Of a stretch of DNA of 64,000 nt, positions 55,591 to 64,000 are shown piece after piece; the stretch's first letter is position 1, and each line of letters starts with the position of its first letter. The stretch lies in the NCBI RefSeq assembly GCF_037176765.1, contig NC_090022.1, forward strand, positions 177,859,117-177,923,116. The letters run 5' to 3'. The notes under the pieces were generated by a model. It saw nothing but the letters and a program-made list of their open reading frames with translations. It ran no database searches and had not been told where the DNA came from. The DNA is from Anolis sagrei (lineage: Eukaryota > Chordata > Lepidosauria > Squamata > Anolidae). The position numbers were made by a program, and so were the translations under genes.

Positions 55591-56450
55591 CCTATATAAA
55601 TAAAAATGTAATGTTGGTTTGTGGGATTAACAGAACTCAAAAACCACTGGACGAATTGGCACCAAATTTGGAAACAAGACACCTAACAACCCAATGTATG
55701 TTCTTAATTAAAAAAATTGATTTTGTTATTTGGGAGTTGTAGTTGCTCGGATTCATAGTTCGCCTACAATCAAAGAACATTCTGAACCCCACCAACGATG
55801 GAATTGAACCAAACTTGGCACACAGTTCTCCCATGACCAACAGAAAATACTGGAAGGGTTTTGTGGGCAGTGTCCTTTGGTTTTGGAGTTGTAGTTCACC
55901 TACATCCAGAGATCACTGTGGACCCAAACAATGATGGATCTGGACCAAACTCTACAAGAATACTCAATATGCCCAAATGTGAACACTGATGGAGTTTGGG
56001 GAAAATAGGATCTTCACATTTGGGAGTTGTAGTTCCTGGGTTTTATAGCTCACCTACAATCAAAGAACATTCTGAACCCCACCAACGATGGAATTGAACC
56101 AAACTTGGCACACAGTTCTCCCATGACCAACAGAAAATACTGGAAGGGTTTGGTGGGCAGTGTCCTTTGGTTTTGGAGTTGTAGTTCACCTACATCCAGA
56201 GAGCACTGTGGACTCAAACAATGATGGTTCTGGACCAAACTCTACAATAATACTCAATATGCCCAAATGTGAACACTGGTGGAGTTTGGGGAAAATTGAA
56301 TCTTCACATTTGGGAGTTGTAGTTCCTGGGGTTTATAGCTCACCTACAATCACAGAGCATTCTGAACTCCACCAACGATAGGAATTGGGCCAAACCTTCC
56401 ACACAGAACCCCCATGTGGGCCACAGCAACGCGTGGCAGGGGACGGCTAG
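55591..56450 (+). mobile_element. Helitron with tandem ~290-bp modules
   Basis: Starts near CCTATATAAATAAAAATGT and ends GGCCACAGCAACGCG...GGGGACGGCTAG before T at 56451. The 5-bp stem GCCAC/GTGGC is intact. The module repeats at 290 bp ('caaagaacattctgaacccc' at 55771 and 56061), with part of a third copy. Non-coding. Confidence 0.87.
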
Positions 56451-56725
56451 TAGAATCATAGAATTGGAAGAGACCACAAAGATCATCCAGTCCAACCCAC
56501 TGCTTTGCAGAAATACACAGCCAAAGCCAACGGAGAGCTTTTCAGGAAGGAGAAGGAGATTCCACCACCCTCTAAGGCAGTATATTTCACTACCAAACGA
56601 CTCTTGTCATCAGGAACTTCTTCCTAAATTTCAGCTGGAATTTCCTTTCCTGCAATCTGAATCCATTGCTCTACTGTGTCCTAGTCTTCAAAACAGCATA
56701 AGAGATTGTGACATCTTTTATGTAA
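56451..56725 (-). repeat. CR1 3' end, reverse, diverged
   Basis: 'agaatcatagaattggaagagacc...catccagtccaaccc' to 'cattgctctactgtgtcctagtc'. Confidence 0.8.
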
Positions 56726-56729
56726 CAAG

Positions 56730-57140
56730 ACTCATAGACCCCATCTTGATCCTGACCTTTGCTTATGTAAGCGTGCAGTGTAGTGATAAGTTTCCTCACA
56801 TCCAAGTATAACTGTGTTCTCAGATATACCCATGGAGTCCGGGAGTGCCCTTTGCCTCACAGATAAAGAATGTTAGGGCATTGCATTGGAAAAATGCAGG
56901 CTGAAATTTCTTCTGGCTTACCACAGAGGAACAATATGTCTCTTTCACCTTCACTCCAAATTAACTAATACAAAGATGGTTGAAATATATTAACCCCCTC
57001 GATATTTTTTGTGATCATCAACCCCTCCGTATTTTAGATGCGGATGAGTTGTCCCTCCTAAAATCCCCCAGAAACATCAATCCATATTTTCAGTAGGTGG
57101 AAGGGTTCCAGTGACACATTCTCCTTTTGTGTAAAACTGG
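56730..57140. other. Unrecognised intergenic DNA
   Basis: No feature could be supported. Confidence 0.35.
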
Positions 57141-57144
57141 AAAT

Positions 57145-57440
57145 CATAGAGTTAAAAGAGATCTCATGGGCCATCCAATCGAACCCCATTCTGCCATGCA
57201 GGAATAGCACAATCAAAGCACTCCCGTCAGATGACCATCCAGGCTCTGTTTAAAAGCTTCCAAGAAAGGAGCTTCCATCACACTCCAAGGCAGAGAGTTC
57301 CACTGCTGAACAGCTCTTACAGTCAGGAAAGTTCAGGTGGAATCTCCTTTCTTGTAATTTGAACCAATTGCTCAGAGTCCTAGTCTCTCAGGCAGCAGAA
57401 AATAAGCCTGGTCCCTCTTGCTTATTTCCTATTCTTTCCA
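57145..57440 (-). repeat. CR1 fragment, reverse
   Basis: 'atcatagagttaaaagagatctcatgggccatcc' to 'gagtcctagtctctcaggcagcagaaaataagcc'. Confidence 0.85.
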
Positions 57441-57444
57441 GGAC

Positions 57445-58055
57445 CTTTTCTTTTATTTCTTGCAGTGTTTGAGATCTCCAGATGAGCAAGAAACTGTGGC
57501 TGACACTTGAAGGAGAGAGTTAGCTTCTGGATGGTGCTGCTGTTTTTGAGAACTGTGTCTGAAGGATGACAACCTTTAGCCTCTTCCGATTGAGAAAGCA
57601 CCTTTTGGGGCTAAGCCAGACAAGATGCAGGACAGAGTCTAAGTCTAATCTCTGTGGTTCTAGCTGTGACCTTTGCACAACCATTTCTGCTGCTCATGGT
57701 CCTTCTTGAACTACCTCTTTTCTTTCTTGCATATGGCCAGTTTCAGCGGAAGGGAGCCACAAAGTCAGGGAAACCACAAAGTTCCCTCCTGTCACATAAA
57801 ATACATCTCCTATGTATTTTTAGATATTTTTAGATTACAACACCCACATCACAACTGGCTATCCCTGATGCAGAACATAGAATCCAAAGGGCCACAGTTC
57901 AGCTCTGCCCGGGATTATGACCTTTGAGTCTGTATAATGCAGCTATCTTCTTAAAGCACCCCATAAACTGCAATAGCTTTCTCTAGAGGAACAGCACAGA
58001 GGAACTTTTGGCACCGACCATTTGCAATGTCCAACATTGCATAATGGTTTTCGTG
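57445..58055. other. Unrecognised intergenic DNA
   Basis: No repeat family or coding region recognised. Confidence 0.35.
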
Positions 58056-58425
58056 ATATATATACACACACACACACACACTAGCCGAACGTATTCTCCC
58101 CTATGAACAATCAAGAGTGCTAAGATCGTCTGGAGAGGCCCTGCTCTCGGTCCCGCCTCCTTCGCAGGCATGTTTGGTGGAGACAAGAGACAGGGCCTTT
58201 TCTGTGGTGGCCCCTTGGCTATGGAATTCCCTCCAAAATGAAATTATATCTGCCCTCTTCCTTTTGATTATTGTATTGTTTTAAAGTGTTTTTGCACTAC
58301 AAATAAGATATGTGCAGTGTTCATAGGAATTCATGTTTTTTTTTTTCAAATTATAATTTGGCCCTCCAACCGTTTGAGGGACTGTGACCTGGCCGACTGT
58401 TCAAAAAGTTTGAGGACCCCTGATT
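58056..58425. repeat. CA microsatellite, L2 scrap and truncated hAT end
   Basis: (TA)(CA)n at 58058-58081. L2 plus-strand C-terminal piece at 58084-58250 ('ctggagaggccctgctctcgg', 'cttttctgtggtggcccc'). From 58262 it carries the right half of the 11246-type hAT, ending 'tttgaggacccctg'. Confidence 0.7.
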
Positions 58426-58515
58426 TAAATCTTGGTTCTTTTTCTTCCACACATACATACATTTCATACATCAGGAACATACATTCGTTGACAACTCTGT
58501 TCTTGACCAGCGACC

Positions 58516-58675
58516 TCATCACACTAGAGAATGAATCCACTTTAATTCCGGTTTCTGCCTCCTGCAGAATTCTGTGGTTTGTAGTTTAGGGGGAGCCTTT
58601 AACAGCCTCCCTATACTACAAACCCCAGAATTCTGCAGGAGGCAGAAACCGGAATTAAAGTGTTTGTAGTGTGAT
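58516..58675. mobile_element. Foldback element with ~48-bp near-perfect arms
   Basis: 'cactttaattccggtttctgcc...agaattctg' at 58538 onward faces its complement ending 58662. The outer 'catcacacta' and 'tagtgtgatg' are also inverted. The spacer is 'ttagggggagcctttaacagcctccctata'. Confidence 0.85.
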
Positions 58676-58802
58676 GAAGTTATAGATGACAAGGAACACC
58701 CAAATATTGCTGACAAGCAAGCCCTTTTCCCACTCCCAACATTTTGATATTAGGAACTAAAACCACTCCTTTCATGTTAAAATTAGAGCTTGGAATGGAT
58801 GG

Positions 58803-60420
58803 ATAGAATCCTAGAGTTGGAAGAGACCTCATGGACCAAGAAGCAGGAATATTGCATTCAAACCACCCCTGACAGAGGGCCATCCAGCCTCTGTTTAAAA
58901 GCTTCCAAAGAAGGAGCCTCTACCACACTCTGGGGCAGAGAGTTCCACTGCTGAACAGCTCTCACAGTCAGGAAGTTCCTCCTCATGTTCAGATGGAATC
59001 TCCTTTCTTGTAGTTTGAAGCCATTGTTCCGCATCCTAGTCTCCAGGGCAGCAGAAAACAAGCTTGCTCCCTCCTCCCTGTGACTTCCTCTCACATATTT
59101 ATACATGGCTATCATATCTCCTCTCAGCCTTCTCTTCTTCAGGCTAAACATGCCCAGCTCTTTAAGCCGCTCCTCATAGGGCTTGTTCTCCAGACCCTTG
59201 ATCATTTTAGTCGCCCTCCTCTGGACTCATTCCAGCTTGTCAATATCTTTCTTCAATTGTGGTGCCCAGAATTGGACACAATATTCCAGGTGTGGTCTAA
59301 CCAAAGCGGAATAGAGGGGTGGCATGACTTCCCTAGATCTAGACCAGTGGTTCTCAACCTTCCTAATGCCGTGACCCCTTAATATAGTCCCTCATGTTAT
59401 GGTGACTCCCAACCATAACATTGTTTTTGTTGCTACTTCATAACAGTCATTTTCCTACTGTTATAAATTATAATATAAATATCAGATATGCAAGATGTAT
59501 TTTCATTCACTGGACCAAACTGGGCACAAATACCCAATGCACCCACATGTAAATGCTAGTGGGGTTGGGGGAGGATTGATTTTGTAATTTGGGAGTTGTA
59601 GTTGCTGGGATTTATAGTTCACCTATAATCAAAGAGCATTCTGAACTCCACCAGCGATGATTTTGAACCTAATTTGCTGCACAGAACTGCCATGACCAAC
59701 GGAAAACACTGGAAGGGTTTGGTGGGCATTGACCTTGAGTTTGGGAGTTGTAGTTCACCTATATTCAGCGAGCACTGTGGACTCACGCAATGGTGGATCT
59801 GGACCAAATTTGGCACATATACTCAATATGCGCAAATGTGAACACTGGTGGAGTCTGGGGAAAATAGACCTTGACTTTTGGAAGTTGTAGTTGCTGGGAT
59901 TTATAGTTCACCTATAATCAAAGAGCATTCTGAACTCCACCAGCGATTATTTTTAACCTAATTTGCCGCACAGAACTGCCATGACCAATGGAAAACACTG
60001 GAAGGGTTTGGTGGGCATTGACCTTGAGTTTGGGAGTTGTAGTTCACCTATATTCAGCGAGCACTGTGGACTCACGCAGTGGTGGATCTGGACCAAACTT
60101 GGCACATATACTCAATATGCGCAAATGTGAACACTGGTGGAGTCTGGGGAAAATAGACCTTGACTTTTGGGAATTGTAGTTGCTGGGATTTATAGTTCAC
60201 TACAATCAAATAACAATCTGAACTCCACCAACGATAGAATTGGCTCAAACCTCCCACATGGAATCCCCATGACCATCAGAAAATATTGTGTTTTCTGATG
60301 GTCTTTGGTGACCCCTCCAACACCCCTTCGCGACCCCCTCAGGGGTCCTAACCCCCAGGTTGAGAAACACTGATCTAGACACTATTCTCCTGTTGATGCA
60401 GGCCAAAATCCCATTGGATG
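58803..60420 (-). mobile_element. CR1 LINE 3' part, split by a hAT element
   Basis: The minus strand is open at 58858-59205 (MIKGLENKPYEERLKELGMF, SLKKRRLRGDMIAMYKYVRG, FHLNMRRNFLTVRAVQQWNS). The CR1 sequence stops at 59344 and resumes at 60373-60420 ('atctagacactattctcctg...caggccaaaatcccattgg'). Confidence 0.92.
59345..60372. mobile_element. Non-autonomous hAT element with tandem modules, nested in CR1 (TSD ATCTAGAC)
   Basis: Begins CAGTGGTTCTCAACCTTCC and ends CAGGTTGAGAAACACTG. ATCTAGAC at 59337-59344 and 60373-60380. The module repeats at a 289-bp period ('aaagagcattctgaactccac' at 59631 and 59920) with a partial third copy. 1028 bp, non-coding. Confidence 0.96.
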
Positions 60421-60626
60421 CACCAGATCAATCCAAACCAACAAAACAGTGGAGATTATCTAGCTTTACTGCAAACTCCTGAGCATACTGACTAGCTGGG
60501 ACTATGTCCCATTTAATCCTAAGGGATATAACATTAGGGTTGGGCTCAAAAAGATGATCCCAGGCTGGAGCACAGAGAAAAAGCCTCTCTCTGTACAACC
60601 TTGGTTTGTGCAGAGATCTCTACGCT

Positions 60627-60640
60627 GCGCCATCTAGTGG
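60627..60640 (-). promoter_or_regulatory. CTCF-type motif upstream of ABCD1
   Basis: The minus strand reads CCACTAGATGGCGC, 14 of 14 positions of CCASYAGRKGGCRS. It lies about 311 bp before the ABCD1 start codon and just outside the repeat-rich intergenic block. Confidence 0.6.
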
Positions 60641-60649
60641 CTGCTTGGA

Positions 60650-60950
60650 GAAACGACCAGGCCTCTGTTGTTTTTTTTCTCCTTCCTGCTACGTCTTGTC
60701 TAGGCGTGGCCTCAGGGTTTGTCTATGATCTAGAGGAGGGTGGCTCTTTCCCTGTCCCCTCCCAGAGTGTCAGTTGGAGGGTGGGTCATTATGGGATGAG
60801 AGCGGAGCCTGGCTGAGAAGCCAGTGTTGCCACAGCCAGGCAGAGAGCACTAGGCTGAGCTGGAGGAGGAGGCAGAGGAAGAGGTGGAGGAGGAGGAGGA
60901 GGGGAGAGGGGGCCAGCAGCAAGGGGCCTTGGGCCCACCTTGGTGGCAAC
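60650..60950 (+). promoter_or_regulatory. ABCD1: ABCD1 5' leader and proximal promoter region
   Basis: Non-repetitive and GC-rising, with no clear TATA box. Two overlapping upstream ORFs are present: ATG GGA TGA at 60791-60799 and a 6-codon one at 60796-60816. From about 60860 the leader is a purine-rich GAGGAGG repeat. The main frame is open back to about 60774 but has no in-frame ATG there. The transcription start is unknown. Confidence 0.5.
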
Positions 60951-61886
60951 ATGCCCCTAGCCACTGCCAAGGTGGCATCACGGCTGACCCAAGGGGTGAC
61001 GGCAAAGAGAGCGGCCGTGGCACTGCTGGTGGCCGCATATGGTGCCAAGAAGTTGTATCCCATCCTCAGGAGACAGTGGGCCACCGCTGAGCTCCGGCCA
61101 AACTCAAACAGCAGGCCCAGTGCCAATGGGCCACCAACCAAGTGGGAAATGCCGGGTGAGGCAGCTGCGGCATCGCCACCCGGGGTCAACAGGGTCTTCT
61201 TCCTGCGCCTTCTGCGTCTCCTGCGCCTGCTGTTTCCAGGGCCACTGTGCCGGCAGACAGGGCTCCTGGCCTTGCACTCGGCCGCTCTCGCCAGCCGTAC
61301 CTTCCTCTCAGTCTACGTGGCCCAACTAGATGGGCGACTGGCCCGCTGCATCGTCCGCAAGAACCCCAACGACTTTGCCTGGCAGCTCTTGCAGTGGCTG
61401 CTCATTGCCCTCCCGGCCACCTTCGTCAACAGCGCCATCCGGTACCTGGAGGGGCAGCTGAGTCTGGCTTTCCGTGGGCGCTTGGTGGACCATGCCTATA
61501 AGCTGTACTTCCAAGGCCAGACCTACTACCGGGTCAGCAACATGGACGGGCGCCTGCGCAACCCAGACCAGTCTCTCACCGAAGATCTGGTGGCCTTCGC
61601 CAATTCGGTGGCCCACCTCTACTCCAACGTGACCAAGCCGGTCCTCGACCTCATCGTGACGTCCTACACCTTGGTCAGTTCGGCCAGATCCAAGGGGGCC
61701 GACACTGTTTGGCCTTCGGTCATTGCCGGGCTGGTGGTGGGCATCACGGCCAAGGTGCTGCGCGCCTGTTCACCAAAGTTTGGGCAACTGGTGGCTGAGG
61801 AGGCTCGCCGGAAAGGGGAGCTGCGCTACATGCATTCCCGGGTGGTCGCCAACTCTGAAGAGATTGCCTTCTATGGGGGGCACAAG
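60951..61886 (+). CDS. ABCD1: ABCD1 exon 1, residues 1-312 (peroxisomal ABC half-transporter)
   Basis: ABCD1 imports very-long-chain acyl-CoA into peroxisomes. The exon starts [20 protein letters not shown] and [20 protein letters not shown], aligned with the human N-terminus. Residues 80-96 ([17 protein letters not shown]) form the peroxisome-targeting, PEX19-type segment. The first membrane helices follow ([40 protein letters not shown]), and a conserved stretch ([20 protein letters not shown]). Near the end is the EAA-like loop ([30 protein letters not shown]). The donor is CACAAG|GTAATG after 61886, the same position as human exon 1 (codon 300 there, 312 here). The extra residues lie in the variable 42-78 linker. 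The last residue is Lys where human has Glu. 60951 is the only in-frame ATG before the conserved part. Confidence 0.97.
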
Positions 61887-63030
61887 GTAATGTTGTGGGG
61901 AACTTGGCGAGAAAATCCAAGTTACCCTCATAAATGACAGGCTAGTGGTAGACCTAAAGAGGGAATTGAACTATGGAAAATTTCAGAAAAGGTGGTGGGT
62001 GTTTCTGTTTTTTCCTGTAGTTGCCGTTTTCCCTTTCCTATAGAAGTGAGCCATGATACAAAGGCAGGCAACTTCTTAAATTCCTGCTCAGGCTGAAAGG
62101 AAATTGGCTCTGCAAAAGAGACAACCTGCCGGTGCCGTTGTTTACTTCTCTTCTTTTGTATGCTTTTTCATTGACTTTGACCCAGGCAAGGCTGAGGCCC
62201 TGACCTGATTTTATCTCGTTCGGGAAGTGTCCCTATTCAGTCAACTCCAGCTTTGGGATTGGTAGCTTTCCGTTTTCCTCTAGAAACCCTGTTTGGTTTC
62301 AGTTGCTCCCGCTTGATTCCTGCTCGAGCAGTCAAAACAGCCCTGAGGCCTTCCACGTTTGGCACCAAGGTGGCACTTAAAATAGTTTTGCATTCCCAGA
62401 GAGCAGAGTAGATTGAAGAGTAGCAACTGTGAGTGTATCGGGATGCCTACGTTCTTTCCGTCACTGGTTCTGAAGGACAAAGGAACAAGGTTTTGTTATA
62501 TCAGAGAGTGTCCTCCTGTTGACAGGCAGATAAAATTTTTACTTTCCTTCCCTCTCTTGCAAATACAGCTGCATCGGGGCACTTTCAAGGCCGGAGGCTC
62601 TCCTACGTCGGGCAAGCTGCCAGAATAATAAGCAATTTTAGGTCACGCTCAAGAAGTACATAACACTTCCCTCCCTCCACTTCTCACTTCCTTTCTCTCC
62701 CACTCTTTCTCTAATGTTTATTAGTCTTTTGTTCTCTGCTTCATCTTAGAAGCAAGACTGTGGAGGAAATGAAGAAACACTCATACCCAGATCCTTTGTA
62801 CCAAAAGGCTTGTGTGCAACAGTTGTTCTTCGAAAAAGGGCTAGTTAGACAATGCATCCCATGACCAGCTATTACTCATCAGAGTATTTGTTGTCCAGCA
62901 ACAGGTTGCATGGTGTTGTTAACCCTGACATTCACAGCACATCCAAATGCGCAGAATTTTTCTAGGCAGGATTTTGGTGCATTCACAATATCCTCCCATA
63001 CCTAAGAGGCCCAGCTTCGACACAGCTGCA
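61887..63030. other. ABCD1 intron 1, single-copy-looking part
   Basis: Non-repetitive by inspection. No exon expected here; ORFs at 62280-62628 show no similarity to ABCD1. Confidence 0.5.
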
Positions 63031-63034
63031 TAAC

Positions 63035-63150
63035 GTCCACACTGAACTGGGTTATATGGCAGTGTGGATTTGGAAAACCCAATTCAAAGCAGATATTGTG
63101 GATTATTCTCCTTGATATTCTGGGTTATACGACTGTGTGGAAAGGCCCTG
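63035..63150. repeat. Palindromic foldback element fragment
   Basis: 'gtccacactgaactgggttatatggcag...caattcaaagcagatattgtgg...gactgtgtggaaaggccct'. The left end is eroded. Confidence 0.65.
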
Positions 63151-63306
63151 AATCGTAGAGTTGGAAGAGACCTCATGGGCCATCCAGTCCAACCCCCTGC
63201 CGGAATATTGCATTCAAAGCACTCCTGACAGATGGCCATCCAGCCTCTGTTTAAAAGCTTCCAAAGAAGGAGCCTCCACCACACTCCGGGGCAGAGAGTT
63301 CCACTG
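63151..63306 (-). repeat. CR1 3' end, reverse, cut by a LINE
   Basis: 'gaatcgtagagttggaagagacctcatggg' to 'cactccggggcagagagttccactgct'. The LINE tail starts immediately after. Confidence 0.88.
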
Positions 63307-63999
63307 CTATTTTTATTTATTTATTTATCGTGTCAGGGCAACCAGTCGATTATATTACATTTTTAACATAACAAAGCAAACAAACAGACAAAATACAAAA
63401 CTTGTTAGTTTCGTAGTTGATGAAATGTCCCTTGACCAGTATCTGGCCACTTGGAGTGCTTCTGGTGTGGCTGCAAGAAGGTCCTCCATTGTGCATGTGG
63501 CAGGGCTCAGGTTGCACTGCAGCATGTGGTCAGTGGTTTGCTCCTCTCCACACTCGCATGTTGAGGATTCCACTTTGTAGCCCCATTTCTGAAGGTTGGC
63601 TCTGCATCTCGTGGTGCCAGAGCGCAGTCTGTTCAGCGCCTTCCAAGTCACCCAGTCCTCTGTGTGCCCAGGGGGGAGTCTCTCATTTGATAACAGCCAT
63701 TGGTTGAGGTTCTGGGTTTGAGCCTGCCACTTTTGGACTCTCGCTTGCTGAGGTGTTCCAGCGAGTGTCTCTATAGATATTAGAAAACTATTTCTAGATT
63801 TAAGTCGTTGGCATGCTGGCTGATGCCCAAACAAGGGATGAGCTGGAGATGTCTCTGCCTTGGTCCTTTCACTATTGGCTGCTACTTCCCGGCGGATGTC
63901 AGGTGGTGCAATACCGGCTAAGCAGTGTAATTTCTCCAGTGGTGTAGGGCGCAGGCACCCCGTGATAATGCGGCATGTCTCATTAAGAGCCACATCCAC
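63307..63999 (-). mobile_element. LINE C-terminus (same family as 5080-6922), reverse, runs off the window
   Basis: The tail 'tatttatttatttatcgtgtcagg' (reverse) is at 63313-63336. The minus strand is open to the window edge (63355-63999): DVALNETCRIITGCLRPTPL, EKLHCLAGIAPPDIRREVAA, then RLRSGTTRCRANLQKWGYKV, the knuckle CECGEEQTTDHMLQC and ARYWSRDI. This is the best preserved copy of the family here, with over 210 codons uninterrupted. Confidence 0.88.
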
Positions 64000-64000
64000 T

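Noticed and set aside
60774-60950. N-terminal extension of ABCD1 (59 extra codons)
   Set aside because: The frame is open, but the first codon there is TTG and no ATG exists before 60951. The extension is low-complexity Arg and not conserved.
61887-61937. ABCD1 reading on past the donor into the intron
   Set aside because: Similarity to ABCD1 stops exactly at GGHK, where a good GTAATG donor lies.
1-64000. Endogenous retrovirus, Polinton or other virus-like element
   Set aside because: No gag, protease, integrase, envelope or capsid-type frames and no LTR pair were recognised.
1-64000. CRISPR arrays or bacterial operons
   Set aside because: All tandem repeats are satellites or transposon modules without unique spacers; the gene structure is vertebrate.

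Overview
The window is vertebrate nuclear DNA, almost certainly from a squamate reptile and probably an iguanian (anole-like) lizard. The evidence is the repeat mixture: a BovB (RTE) LINE, L2- and CR1-type LINEs, tRNA-derived squamate-type SINEs, many short hAT-like elements, Penelope-like element ends, and several Helitrons with TC...CTAG ends. All genes have introns. I see no bacterial features, no CRISPR array, no rRNA or tRNA gene, and no recognisable endogenous virus or LTR element.

Two host genes can be read. BCAP31 (the BAP31 ER membrane protein) lies on the minus strand. Four coding exons are visible at 31887-31978, 28932-29032, 20399-20546 and 11744-11879. Their phases join exactly and give the first 159 residues. 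The remaining exons were not found, so they should lie left of base 1, and bases 1-11743 would be one intron. A GC-rich, CCAAT- and GC-box-bearing stretch at 38640-38900 is the likely BCAP31 promoter and first untranslated exon. ABCD1 (the adrenoleukodystrophy peroxisomal ABC half-transporter) lies on the plus strand. Its first coding exon is 60951-61886 (312 codons), and the window ends inside its first intron. The two genes are divergent, the same order as in mammals, but about 22 kb of transposon-filled DNA (38.9-60.6 kb) separates the promoters. A perfect CTCF-type motif lies 311 bp upstream of the ABCD1 start codon.

The rest is a dense, nested transposon landscape. Region by region: 1-11.7 kb (BCAP31 intron) has a mariner, L2 and CR1 pieces, SINEs and a twin-primed LINE. 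11.7-38.9 kb (BCAP31 introns) has hAT elements with exact 8-bp target-site duplications, a Helitron, a TA-flanked foldback element and Penelope-like insertions. 38.9-60.6 kb (between the genes) has palindromic foldback elements and a 2.9-kb Helitron carrying two large tandem arrays. It also has a BovB copy and a hAT nested in a CR1. 61.9-64 kb (ABCD1 intron 1) is single-copy DNA and then LINE sequence.

The most unusual signals are these. A ~290-bp module is shared, in tandem form, between elements with hAT ends and elements with Helitron ends. The 2.9-kb Helitron holds a 149-bp polypyrimidine array and a 128-bp GT-rich array, and its exact borders are confirmed by the interrupted host repeat. 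Penelope-like insertions have inverted arms that contain a hammerhead-ribozyme-like core. There is also a perfect 55-bp palindrome at 41129.
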